Source of the DNA: Nostoc sp. LEGE 06077
GTDB taxonomy: Bacteria > Cyanobacteriota > Cyanobacteriia > Cyanobacteriales > Nostocaceae
Reading direction: 5' to 3'
NCBI RefSeq assembly: GCF_015207705.1
Contig: NZ_JADEWI010000024.1
Coordinates: 1-64,000 of the forward strand
DNA length: 64,000 bases
In this document: positions 17,368 through 25,787 of the stretch, one piece after another
How positions within the stretch are numbered: the stretch's first letter is position 1
Layout of the letters: the number at the start of each line of letters is the position of its first letter
Position numbers and translations under genes: made by a program
Notes under the pieces: generated by a model
What the model saw: only the letters and a program-made list of their open reading frames with translations
Told to the model about the DNA's origin: nothing
Database searches by the model: none

Positions 17368-18306
17368 TTAACGTGACCGAATTACCCGTGGCGCTGCAAA
17401 TACAGAAAAAGAATTTTGTTTGTCAAGGATTATATATCCTTCTTGGGGAAGTTGCTGCGGATGTAAAGATAGGTTATAAACTCCTGACCATACAGTTAAA
17501 AGTGCATCGGTTAATTCTAACATTTGCAGATAATTGACCAGTATCCCGGTAGAATTATGGGCTGATGAGTGCAGAACTTTCCACTGGGTAGGAATTCCGG
17601 CTGTACTATTGTAAGCTCCCGATAAAGCACCTGCGATCGCACCGATAATTGGCGAAGGTAAAAGCCTTGTTTGCTGGTGCATAGCCCGCAACACCGACAA
17701 ACGATAGTCTTCTAAGGTACTCAGAAAACAGTAAAATGCTATGGCGATCGCACTGCTAATTTTATCTTCTGTGCTTAACTCTACTTTGGCTTTTTCTAAC
17801 CCAAGGTGTTTGGTTAACAAATTATGAACTTGTAATAATTTTTTGGGTAATGATGTTGGTGTTTCCCCAACAAAACTAATTATTTGGGGTATGAGGGTTT
17901 GCGGATCTAATTTTTCGCTGCAAGATAAAGCGATCGCATATCCTACGGCTAATATTCCATCCCTGACAACTGGGTCATCTCCCCAAAGTTGTGCCGTAGA
18001 CAGCAGATGAAGCCGCAATTTTGGCAGATTGTCATGAAAAAAAAGTGCCACTGGTAAGGTGGCTAAAATGATTTCTGTAGTCATATTCTGACTAATATTG
18101 AAGTTAGGCAATTCTTTTTGCTGACGCTGTTTCCAGTCATCCAAATCTAATTTGCCTAAAGAGATGAGACTTTCAGTACCCAGGAGCATCAATTTGCCAA
18201 TCTCAGAGACAGCTTGAGGTGTTTGCTCTCCAGACTTGGCTAAATTTGCACCTAATAAAGCCCCTATTAAAGTACCTCTAAATCTGCTGAATAGTGAATA
18301 ACGCAT
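17368..18306 (-). CDS. ADP-ribosylglycohydrolase-like protein, probably without catalytic residues
   Basis: 312 residues, all-helical in appearance. The N-terminal RFRGTLIGALLGANLA and the C-terminal IIGAIAGALSGAYNSTAGIP followed by W match the first and last conserved helices of the DraG/ARH fold, enzymes that remove ADP-ribose from proteins. In active members a Gly-Asp-x-Asp-Thr metal motif precedes the last block; here the residues are RLLPSP, and the early metal-binding Asp cluster is also not visible. I therefore infer a pseudoenzyme or a changed function. It lies between the HD gene and aroQ, all on the minus strand. Confidence 0.6.
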   Translation of the reverse strand: MRYSLFSRFRGTLIGALLGANLAKSGEQTPQAVSEIGKLMLLGTESLISLGKLDLDDWKQRQQKELPNFNISQNMTTEIILATLPVALFFHDNLPKLRLHLLSTAQLWGDDPVVRDGILAVGYAIALSCSEKLDPQTLIPQIISFVGETPTSLPKKLLQVHNLLTKHLGLEKAKVELSTEDKISSAIAIAFYCFLSTLEDYRLSVLRAMHQQTRLLPSPIIGAIAGALSGAYNSTAGIPTQWKVLHSSAHNSTGILVNYLQMLELTDALLTVWSGVYNLSLHPQQLPQEGYIILDKQNSFSVFAAPRVIRSR

Positions 18307-18440
18307 ATTTTTGAAGTATGAAGTATAAAGTGTGAAGTCTGAAATTTCAGCCTTTACAATTTATAGTAGTCGCAACAGAAATTAGTGCATTTTTAATTAC
18401 TCAAAACTTAGCAGCAACCGAATTCATACTCAGCATTTTG

Positions 18441-18899
18441 CTATACTTCATTCTTTTGCAAATGATGCACTAAAGCCTGTAAGCCTAACAAATAGCTTTG
18501 TTCGCCAAAACCACTGATTTGTCCAATCACTACAGGAGCTATATAAGAATGATGGCGAAAATCTTCTCGACGGTAAATATTGCTGAGGTGTACCTCGACT
18601 GTTGGTAAATTGACTGCGGCGATCGCATCTCGTAATGCCACACTCGTATGTGTATACGCCCCAGCGTTAATTAAAATTCCCTGGTGTTTACCCAAAGCTT
18701 CATGAATCGCATCTACCAAAGCTCCTTCATGATTAGACTGAATGGCAAAAACACTTGCTTGTACTTGCGCCGCTTTTTCTTGCAATAAGCGATTAATTTC
18801 AGCCAAAGTTACAGCACCATAAATTCCAGGCTCTCGCTGTCCCAGCAAATTTAAGTTTGGCCCATGCAGTACCAAAATGCTTAAAGGTTGCACCTTCAA
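18441..18899 (-). CDS. aroQ: 3-dehydroquinate dehydratase, type II
   Basis: 152 residues. [20 protein letters not shown] at the start, [15 protein letters not shown] and the catalytic-loop Tyr and His ([32 protein letters not shown]) identify the dodecameric type II enzyme of the shikimate pathway, which converts 3-dehydroquinate to 3-dehydroshikimate. The start is TTG, with GGGA seven bases upstream; a GTG two codons later is possible. A 45-codon gene ends 18 bases before it, so the two are likely cotranscribed. Confidence 0.95.
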   Translation of the reverse strand: MKVQPLSILVLHGPNLNLLGQREPGIYGAVTLAEINRLLQEKAAQVQASVFAIQSNHEGALVDAIHEALGKHQGILINAGAYTHTSVALRDAIAAVNLPTVEVHLSNIYRREDFRHHSYIAPVVIGQISGFGEQSYLLGLQALVHHLQKNEV

Positions 18900-18917
18900 T
18901 TTTCTGTCCCTTCAGCT

Positions 18918-19055
18918 TTAACGACGGCGGGAACGTTCATTGACTGGAATCGGAATCAGTTCCGGTTCCGGTTCAGCATCTGGCCCAAGCAGGGCTTCAA
19001 TCAGCTTGCGTGCCATTTCTTTCAGCTTTTCCAGTACCTTTTCTATATAGTCCAT
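18918..19055 (-). CDS. Small conserved-looking protein, 45 residues, upstream of aroQ
   Basis: The frame MDYIEKVLEKLKEMARKLIE, then ALLGPDAEPEPELIPIPVNE and a tail RSRRR, begins with ATG at 19055 preceded by AGGAG at a good distance and ends with TAA 18 bases before aroQ. The first half is a perfect amphipathic helix (Ile/Leu/Met every three to four positions, Lys/Glu between), followed by an acidic Pro-Glu linker and an Arg-rich end. This is unlikely to arise by chance. The function is unknown; it could bind a membrane surface or a partner protein. It is too short for most gene finders. Confidence 0.75.
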   Translation of the reverse strand: MDYIEKVLEKLKEMARKLIEALLGPDAEPEPELIPIPVNERSRRR

Positions 19056-19354
19056 GAACTGACCGCTCCTGAGTTACTATCTATTGCAATTAACAGCCAC
19101 GCGGAAATTGGCTTTATCTTACACGTTTTGCTGCTAACCTGGCTAATCCAGAATTTTGGATTCCGGGTATTAACCACTTTGAAAGTTTCAAGTTGTGATT
19201 TCCCTTACTTTTTAGAGTATCACATCAGCAACCTAATGAACTGTATTTGGCTAAGGATGGGTATGTTGTAGAAATAGTCAATAGTCATTAGTCAATGGTC
19301 ATTAGTTATGATTTTTAGACTATGGACTATGGACTTTTGACTAATAACTAGGTT

Positions 19355-22006
19355 TTACGCCTCATTCTTTTTTGTAGTAGTCTTGGATGACTTTGTAGTT
19401 GATTTAGCCCGTGAGCTAGTTGTTTTGCTGGTTTTGCGGGTGGATTTAGACTTAGATGACGAAGTTTTACTAGCTAACAATTCTAGAGCTTTTGATAGCG
19501 TCATATCTTCTACTGATTGCCCTTCTGGCACACTCACGTTAGTTTTGCCATGCTTAATGTAAGGGCCATAGGGGCCATCGTAGATATTCACGGGTGAATC
19601 GTCTTCTGGATGGTTTCCTAATTCCCGTAACGCGGCTTTGGATTTGCTGTTAGTAGAACTCCGGCCTTTTTTCGGTTCTGATAACAATTCCAATGCTCTT
19701 TCTAAAGAAACTGTTAAAACATTATCTGCTGCTTTTAACGAGCGATAGTCTTTGCCTTCTTTTCCCTGGTCGTGAACTATGTAAGGGCCATAGGGGCCGA
19801 TACTAGCTTGAATTTTACCCCCCGTAGCCGGATGGGTTCCCAAGGCACGGGGAAGCGCTAAAAGACCCACCGCTATTTCTAGAGTGACATTTTCTTTCGG
19901 CACGTTTTTGGGAATTGAGGCTTGTTTCGGTTTAGGATTTTCTTCTGTTTTGTCACCCAATTGGACATAAGGGCCGTAAGTACCAATTTTGATATAAATC
20001 GGCTCACCTGTTTCTGGGTGGCGACCAACTTCGTCAGGGCCAGTAGTTTTTTGCCGTAATAAGACTTCAACTTGTGCCGGGTCGAGGTCAGCAGGCGTTA
20101 AATCTTTAGGAATGGAGGCGGTAATGACACCTTCACCATTATCCATTTCGATATAAGGCCCGTATTTGCCAATGCGGACTTTTGCTTCTAAATTTTCTAG
20201 TTCTACGGTTCTAGCTTTAGTCGCATCAATTTGACTTTTCTGTTCTTTAACTAGGGTTTCTAAACCTTTGTCACCGAGATAGAATTCGCGGAGGTAAGGT
20301 AGCCAGTTCGCTTCACCTTCGGCGATATCGTCTAAGGTTTGCTCCATTTTGGAGGTAAAACTAGGGTCGACAATATCAGGAAAGTGCTTTTCTAATAAGC
20401 TTGTGACTGCAAAGGCGGTGAAAGTGGGAATTAACGCATTACTCACCAATTGGGCATAACCTTTATCAATGATTGTGCCAATGATGCTGGCGTAGGTACT
20501 AGGACGACCAATACCTTCACTTTCTAAGGTTTTCACCAAAGTTGCTTCGCTGTATCTGGCTGGCGGCTGAGTTTCGTGATCAACTGCTTCTAGTTCTTTA
20601 CAAGTTGGATGATCTCCGACTTTCAGGTTTGGCAAAATAATTTCTTGGTCTTCTAGTGCTGCTTCGGGGTCGTCAGAACCTTCGACGTAGGCGCGTAAAT
20701 AACCAGGAAAATCAATGCGTTTACCAGAAGAACGGAAACCTGCATCCTCAACTTGCAACTGTACGGTAATTTGAGTTTGGCGGGAGTCGGCCATTTGACA
20801 AGCGACGGTACGCTTCCAAATTAAGTCGTAGAGAGCCAGTTCTCGACCGTTTAAACCTGTTTCTTGGGGGGTGCGGAAGGTGCTACCTGCTGGGCGAATG
20901 GCTTCGTGGGCTTCTTGTGCGCCTTTAGATTTGGTAGTGTATTGCCGGGGTTGGGGGCTGAGATATTGCTTACCATATAGCTTTTCTACACTGTCACGAG
21001 CAGCTGCGATCGCCTGTTCTGACAAATGCACCGAGTCTGTACGCATATAGGTAATATACCCTTGCTCGTACAGGTTTTGGGCAATCCGCATGGTATCCCG
21101 TGCTGAAAGGCGTAGCTTGCGGTTTGACTCTTGCTGCAAGGTTGAAGTGGTGAACGGTGGCGAAGGTTTCCGGGTGACTGGGCGTTCTTCAATGTCGGAG
21201 ACATTCCAGGTTTTGCCAGCCAGCCGTTCTTTCAGCGCGACAGCATCCGCTTCTTTGAGCAATACAACATTGCGTCCAGCCGTAATTTGTCCCGTTGCGG
21301 GGTCAAAGTCGCTACCATTAGCTACTTTCGTCCCACCCAAGGTGACTAACTGGGATGTAAACGGTGCTTTGCCCTGTTCTAAGTACGCTTTTAAATCCCA
21401 ATATGTGCCTTCATGGAAGGCGCGGCGTTGGCGTTCTTTTTTGACCAATAACCTGACGGCTACCGACTGTACACGCCCAGCGGATAACCCCCAAGCGATT
21501 TTTTCCCACAGCAAGGGAGAGAGTGTATAACCAACCAAACGATCCAAAATCCGCCGTGTTTCTTGGGCGCGGACTAACTGCTCATCGATATTGCGGCAGT
21601 TTTTCAAAGCTTTTTTAATCGCTTCTTGGGTGATTTCGTGGAACACCATCCGCTTGGTGGGAACCTTGGGCTTGAGCAACTGGTATAAATGCCAACTGAT
21701 GCTTTCTCCTTCGCGGTCTTCGTCAGTTGCCAAGATAAGTTCAGTTGCATCTTTTAGGGCATCTTTCAGCTGGGTAACAATTTTCTTTTTGTCTTTGGGG
21801 ACAACATACACCGGTTCAAAGTCTGCGTCCACATTTACCCCTAACTGCGCCCATTTTTCACCTTTGATAGTGGTGGGGATTTCACTTGCTGACTGGGGTA
21901 GGTCACGGACATGACCCATAGATGCTTCTACCCGATAGTCCTTTGGCAGGTAGTTACGAATGGTACGAGCTTTTGTGGGAGATTCGACGATGACGAGAGT
22001 TGACAT
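19355..22006 (-). CDS. topA: DNA topoisomerase I
   Basis: 883 residues. The TOPRIM domain starts MSTLVIVESPTKARTIRNYL and has ILATDEDREGESISWHL. The catalytic tyrosine is in YITYMRTDSVHLS (near 300), and GIGRPSTYASII follows. The C-terminal third contains four repeats of the type GxYGPYI (for example IGKYGPYIEMDNG), replacing the zinc fingers of the Escherichia coli enzyme, and ends in a Ser/Thr/Lys-rich tail (about 835-883) likely to bind DNA. The enzyme relaxes negative supercoils. The gene is monocistronic, with about 80 bases of repeat-like sequence after the stop. Confidence 0.97.
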   Translation of the reverse strand: MSTLVIVESPTKARTIRNYLPKDYRVEASMGHVRDLPQSASEIPTTIKGEKWAQLGVNVDADFEPVYVVPKDKKKIVTQLKDALKDATELILATDEDREGESISWHLYQLLKPKVPTKRMVFHEITQEAIKKALKNCRNIDEQLVRAQETRRILDRLVGYTLSPLLWEKIAWGLSAGRVQSVAVRLLVKKERQRRAFHEGTYWDLKAYLEQGKAPFTSQLVTLGGTKVANGSDFDPATGQITAGRNVVLLKEADAVALKERLAGKTWNVSDIEERPVTRKPSPPFTTSTLQQESNRKLRLSARDTMRIAQNLYEQGYITYMRTDSVHLSEQAIAAARDSVEKLYGKQYLSPQPRQYTTKSKGAQEAHEAIRPAGSTFRTPQETGLNGRELALYDLIWKRTVACQMADSRQTQITVQLQVEDAGFRSSGKRIDFPGYLRAYVEGSDDPEAALEDQEIILPNLKVGDHPTCKELEAVDHETQPPARYSEATLVKTLESEGIGRPSTYASIIGTIIDKGYAQLVSNALIPTFTAFAVTSLLEKHFPDIVDPSFTSKMEQTLDDIAEGEANWLPYLREFYLGDKGLETLVKEQKSQIDATKARTVELENLEAKVRIGKYGPYIEMDNGEGVITASIPKDLTPADLDPAQVEVLLRQKTTGPDEVGRHPETGEPIYIKIGTYGPYVQLGDKTEENPKPKQASIPKNVPKENVTLEIAVGLLALPRALGTHPATGGKIQASIGPYGPYIVHDQGKEGKDYRSLKAADNVLTVSLERALELLSEPKKGRSSTNSKSKAALRELGNHPEDDSPVNIYDGPYGPYIKHGKTNVSVPEGQSVEDMTLSKALELLASKTSSSKSKSTRKTSKTTSSRAKSTTKSSKTTTKKNEA

Positions 22007-22468
22007 GGAAATTTTAAAAAAAAGATAGCTGTTAAGCTAAACAGTCAAGTTGGGGCAAGTTCTGCAAAATGTCAAGAGAAAATTTCGAGCTTGGAGGCTG
22101 TGATTTCATCCTTACACAAACTGCCTGTTAATGCGAAAATCGCCAAACTTTAGGTGCAGTCTTTCCTAAAGCATAGGATAAAGAAACGTTGGATCTGAAT
22201 TTCCAACTATTTCAATCTTTAACTTATCTAGGGCAAATTGGCGACTATAGTTAGCAAAATACTGTCGAAGTGTACTAATACGATACTTTTTATAAGTTTT
22301 AGGGGCTAGATATACACAAATAAGGCGAGAGTGGATTAATACTCAGTATTGTTTGTCATAGGCATACTACTGACTCCCTCTAGAATTTTTGAGGTTGTGC
22401 CAAAATTAAATCAAAATTGCGATGAAAAACGAAGTAGTGTTCATTACTGTTTGCTGAGAGTTAAGACT
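22007..22468. other. Intergenic region between topA and the 97-residue gene
   Basis: 462 bases between divergent genes, so promoters for both should lie here. It is A/T-rich near topA. A small AATAC-TCA-GTATT stem is visible near 22338-22350. I see no RNA gene, no repeat family member and no convincing coding frame; the longer open frame starting at 22349 lacks plausible residues before the ATG at 22469. Confidence 0.5.
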
Positions 22469-22762
22469 ATGAAAGCGATTCGTCAAGGTGATGTTATTTT
22501 ACTCCCTGTACAGCAAGTTGATGGGCAAAAACTACCTCATTTAACTTTGGCAGAAGGCGAAGTGACCGGACACAAGCATCGAATTAGTCAAGGACAGGCA
22601 GAATTATCGCAAAAGGATGGCAATCTTTATTTACGTGTTGTGTCGGAGACAGCGTTGTTGACTCACGAAGAACATCAGGCAATTCCTATCCCTCAAGGTA
22701 ACTGGATAGTCAAAATTCAGCGTGAGTATGAGCCGGAAGGTTGGCGATATGTCGCTGATTGA
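22469..22762 (+). CDS. Conserved protein of unknown function, 97 residues, partner of DUF6745 gene
   Basis: Start ATG at 22469 with GAGAG nearby. The protein begins MKAIRQGDVILLPVQQVDG and looks like a small all-beta domain. It contains two histidine clusters, EVTGHKHRI (near 30) and LLTHEEHQAIPIP (near 72), that could bind a metal. It ends QREYEPEGWRYVAD. The last 14 bases overlap the start of the DUF6745 gene, which implies translational coupling and joint function. I know of such pairs in cyanobacterial genomes but of no assigned role. Weak resemblance to cupin-like or SH3-like barrels is possible but not shown. Confidence 0.85.
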   Translation: MKAIRQGDVILLPVQQVDGQKLPHLTLAEGEVTGHKHRISQGQAELSQKDGNLYLRVVSETALLTHEEHQAIPIPQGNWIVKIQREYEPEGWRYVAD

Positions 22763-23765
22763 AAAACTCACGCCTGAGCAAGAAGCTTTGATTCCAGTTT
22801 ATCGAGAGAAGTGGCGCAAAATTGCGCTTTCTACTGAAAGGATTGATAGAGAGAAAGCGGCTGAAGCAGTTAAGGAAATATATAAACATATTAATTTAGA
22901 TGAGCCTGAAATTATTTTTTGTGCTAGTCCTTATGAAGCTTTAATTCATTCATCCCACAAACTAAGTGAACAACTTTTTCAAGAATTATGGGTGGATTTT
23001 TTCAGTCAAATTGATGAACAGTTAAAGCCTGAACTTCTAACTTATTTGCTGAATGAAACTAATAGTATCCTATCAGGATCAATCAATACTATTAGCTGGC
23101 AATTAGATAAGCAACTTGGAGAAATACTTGATACTGAATTAGTTTTAAATTGCCTACAAACAGAAGCATTAGCTGTGGATGCTTGTGCGTTTGATTATTG
23201 TATTTCTGTTTTGCAATTTCATCACAATCAGAGAGAATGGTCTAATTACGTTTCTTTAGTTAAATCTTGTGGCTGGATTTTTTTATACAGCAAAGCTTGT
23301 ATAATTTGCGATCGCCCCCTTCACATCCGCTTCGATAACGAAAACCGCCTCCACGCTGAAGGTGAACCAGCAATTGAATTTGCTGATGGCTATAGCCTTT
23401 ATTCTTATCACGGTGTCACTTTGCCGGAAAGATACGGTAAAGTTCATCCACAGCAATGGCAAGCCCAATGGCTATTAACAGAAACTAATGCTGAACTGCG
23501 GCGTGTGTTGATTCAGGGTATAGGTTACATTCGTATTTGCCAAGATTTACAAGTTATTGAATTAGATAATTGGGCTGGATATACTCTATTAAAAATTGAT
23601 AATGATTTTATTGATATTGAACCGATTTTGTTATTAAAAATGACTTGTCCAAGTACAGGTTTTATTCATGTTTTACGTGTTCCCCCAAATATGGTGTCAG
23701 CCCGTGAAGCGATTCGCTGGGTTAATTGGGGAGTTGATCCAGATAATTTTATAATAGAAACTTGA
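22749..23765 (+). CDS. DUF6745 domain protein
   Basis: About 338 residues from the ATG at 22749, which has GGAAGG nine bases upstream; a longer frame begins at 22722. The first ~170 residues are helical and acidic (start MSLIEKLTPEQEALIPVYRE). The DUF6745 part (about 185-338) contains CIICDRPLHIRFD, GEPAIEFADGYSLYSYHGV, LPERYGKVHPQQW, RRVLIQGIGYIRICQ and LLKMTCPSTGFIHVLRVPP, ending REAIRWVNWGVDP. Conserved Cys and His residues could bind a metal. The function is unknown. Overlap with the 97-residue gene indicates an operon. The family also occurs in actinobacteria, often with repeat domains. Confidence 0.85.
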   Translation: MSLIEKLTPEQEALIPVYREKWRKIALSTERIDREKAAEAVKEIYKHINLDEPEIIFCASPYEALIHSSHKLSEQLFQELWVDFFSQIDEQLKPELLTYLLNETNSILSGSINTISWQLDKQLGEILDTELVLNCLQTEALAVDACAFDYCISVLQFHHNQREWSNYVSLVKSCGWIFLYSKACIICDRPLHIRFDNENRLHAEGEPAIEFADGYSLYSYHGVTLPERYGKVHPQQWQAQWLLTETNAELRRVLIQGIGYIRICQDLQVIELDNWAGYTLLKIDNDFIDIEPILLLKMTCPSTGFIHVLRVPPNMVSAREAIRWVNWGVDPDNFIIET

Positions 23766-23795
23766 ATAGATACCAATTTAATATTAATTTTATGA

Positions 23796-23915
23796 ACCTC
23801 TCCCCAACCCCTCTCCGACGCGGAGAGGGGCTTAAATATCATTAGTGTTTAATGCGAAAATACCTTTTAAAGCCTCTCTCCTTGCAGGGGAGAGGTTTGG
23901 AAAGGGGTTTAAAAA
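23796..23915. repeat. Nested inverted repeat rich in CCCCTCTCC
   Basis: CCCCTCTCCG at 23808-23817 and CGGAGAGGGG at 23821-23830 form a perfect 10-bp hairpin with loop ACG. A second, larger imperfect pairing joins AACCTCTCCCC near 23796 with GGGGAGAGGTTTGG near 23890-23905. Elements of this kind (AACCTCTCCCCAACCCCTCTCC and complement) are dispersed in many cyanobacterial genomes. It follows the DUF6745 gene and could also end its transcript. Confidence 0.75.
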
Positions 23916-23971
23916 ACTTGTGGAACTAACGTTAAATTAATCAATAATATAGTTACTAATATTTATCAATT

Positions 23972-24877
23972 TTGGCAACTGAACCAGAGAACACATCACA
24001 ATCTATTAATTTCACACCTTACTATACTCAAAATTACGGCTCAATTTATTTAGGTGATACTCTGCAACTAATTAAATTTTTGCCAGACAGCAGTGTTAAC
24101 TTAATTTTGACCTCGCCGCCGTTTGCGTTGACTCGCAAAAAAGAATATGGGAATGAAAGCGCGGAAAAATATATTGAGTGGTTTCTGCCTTTTGCTTATG
24201 AGTTTAAAAGAGTTTTAGCAGATAACGGCTCATTTATTTTAGATTTAGGTGGTGCTTATCTTCCTGGTAATCCGGTGCGGAGTCTTTATCAATACGAATT
24301 GTTGCTGAGATTGTGTAAGGAAGTCGGCTTTTTTTTAGCGCAAGAATTTTACCATTACAACCCATCACGATTACCTACCCCCGCTGAGTGGGTAACAATT
24401 AGAAGAATTCGGGTAAAAGATGCGGTTAATGTTGTTTGGTGGTTATCAAAAACACCAAATCCTAAAGCAGATAATCGCAAAGTGTTAAAGCCTTATAGCC
24501 AGAGTATGCAGCGATTACTCAAACATGGTTATACAGCTAAAATGCGTCCTAGTGGACATGAAATTTCGGATAAATTCCAAAAAGATAATCAGGGTGCAAT
24601 TCCACCCAATTTATTAGAAATTCCTAACACAGAGTCAAATAGTCTTTATTTACGGCGTTGTAAAGCTGGAGGAATTCAGCCCCATCCGGCGCGGTTCCCT
24701 CTGGGGTTTGCTGAATTTTTTATCAAGTTTCTAACTGATAGAGATGATATGGTTCTAGATCCATTTGCTGGTTCAAACACAACTGGTTTTGTGGCTGAAA
24801 CGTTACAACGCCAATGGATTTCTTTTGAAATTAATCAGGTTTACGTTGCTGGGAGTCGTTTTCGGTTTGTTGAGTAG
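23972..24877 (+). CDS. DNA (cytosine-N4) methyltransferase, PvuII-like
   Basis: 301 residues from a TTG start; no ATG lies upstream of the first conserved motif. The catalytic motif TSPPFALTRKKEYGN (about 49-63), then GGAIPPNLL-type and SNSLYL stretches and the cofactor motif DPFAGSNTTGFVAE near the end place motif IV before motif I, the beta class. The catalytic motif and the WWLSKTPNPKAD region closely resemble my recollection of M.PvuII, which makes N4-methylcytosine in CAGCTG, so that or a related target is likely. No restriction endonuclease gene is beside it, so it is probably an orphan methylase. Several CAGCTG sites are present in this window. Confidence 0.85.
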   Translation: MATEPENTSQSINFTPYYTQNYGSIYLGDTLQLIKFLPDSSVNLILTSPPFALTRKKEYGNESAEKYIEWFLPFAYEFKRVLADNGSFILDLGGAYLPGNPVRSLYQYELLLRLCKEVGFFLAQEFYHYNPSRLPTPAEWVTIRRIRVKDAVNVVWWLSKTPNPKADNRKVLKPYSQSMQRLLKHGYTAKMRPSGHEISDKFQKDNQGAIPPNLLEIPNTESNSLYLRRCKAGGIQPHPARFPLGFAEFFIKFLTDRDDMVLDPFAGSNTTGFVAETLQRQWISFEINQVYVAGSRFRFVE

Positions 24878-24920
24878 CCAAATCTAATTGAGATTAAGGT
24901 TAAAACTTATGAATTTTTAC

Positions 24921-25133
24921 TTAAATCTCTCCATCTACTTGCATTTTATGAACCTGATCTGCCAATTCTTGACGGTTTTGATCGTCAAGCTTATCAATCG
25001 CTAACATCCCCATGAGGATGACTTCTTTGAGAGTTAAACGAGTTGAATGTGCCTGTTTTTGCACAATCTCCTTAATAATCGGACTAACACCGATCGCTGT
25101 ACTAGCTCTAGCCACAGAACAAATATATAACAT
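24921..25133 (-). CDS. Small hypothetical protein, 70 residues
   Basis: Convergent with the methyltransferase gene. The first part (about 1-30, VARASTAIGVSPIIKEIVQK) and the helical second part (LTLKEVILMGMLAIDKLDDQ, then ELADQVHKMQ) look like a real small helical protein, but I do not recognise a family. A GTG at the seventh codon is an alternative start. Its closeness to the methylase does not make it a nuclease: it is far too short and has no PD-(D/E)XK motif. Confidence 0.45.
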   Translation of the reverse strand: MLYICSVARASTAIGVSPIIKEIVQKQAHSTRLTLKEVILMGMLAIDKLDDQNRQELADQVHKMQVDGEI

Positions 25134-25787
25134 TCAAGACACCGCCTAAATCTTAGCATTTCCCTCTAAGTTCTTCTATATATCTGTTATTCGATTTAAC
25201 TTGACCAAAAAGAATAATTACTTATTTAAACGTAATTGTTTTATTTTCAAGAGGTTTGACCTTGATTTTTCGCTGTTTTTGCAGCATTTTATCTGAACTG
25301 CTAGTACTCACTCATTTTTTGTTAAATTTTAACTCAGTAATTCAAGATGGCGATCGCTGGCAAAAACCTCCACAGCATGATTATCTGCATCTCACGCGAA
25401 AAAGCTGAGACACAATACTCCCCTCTAGCAGTAGTATCAACGTCCGTGTATTTAATTACGTTAAATACTTGGTATACTTAGGAAAATTATTGCTAGATAC
25501 CGTAAATATATTGACTGATTGAGTCACAATATAAAGTATCTGCAAAGAGCTAACCCACCCAATTAACTAATTTCCAGATTCACTGTAATGCGGCAGTAAA
25601 GTCATTTCAATTACTCAGAAAGTCCTATTTCTAGAACAAGTTGCGTTAAAGAGATTATGAATTCCCAATATAATCTTGTTAAACTGCTTTACAGTACTAC
25701 TCAGTGTAAATAAAAATAATAACTTAACCCAGAGGAATTCATCCTGAACACAGGTAACAAATGCTGTCATAAGGGAAAGTACTAAGT
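25134..25787. other. Long A/T-rich intergenic region
   Basis: 654 bases between a small minus-strand gene and the SGNH hydrolase gene. It contains a HIP1 site near 25351, an operator-like palindrome at 25448-25468 and several A/T-rich blocks suitable for promoters. No convincing coding frame or structured RNA gene was recognised; a small RNA remains possible. Confidence 0.45.
25448..25468. promoter_or_regulatory. Operator-like palindrome
   Basis: GTATTTAA, five bases (TTACG), then TTAAATAC: a perfect 8-bp inverted repeat with the size and spacing of a dimeric-regulator site, followed at once by GGTATACTTAGG. It is about 320 bases upstream of the SGNH hydrolase start. It does not fit the NtcA consensus GTA-N8-TAC. 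The regulator is unknown. Confidence 0.35.

Noticed and set aside
22349-22468. Upstream extension of the 97-residue protein
   Set aside because: The 40 extra residues look like translated promoter sequence; the ATG at 22469 has a ribosome site and begins the conserved-looking part.
24921-25133. Possible restriction endonuclease partner of the methyltransferase
   Set aside because: Only 70 residues, no nuclease motif; PvuII-type nucleases are about twice as long.
25256-25530. NtcA-type site (GTA-N8-TAC) upstream of the SGNH hydrolase
   Set aside because: The closest match has the wrong spacing (GTA-N6-TAC).
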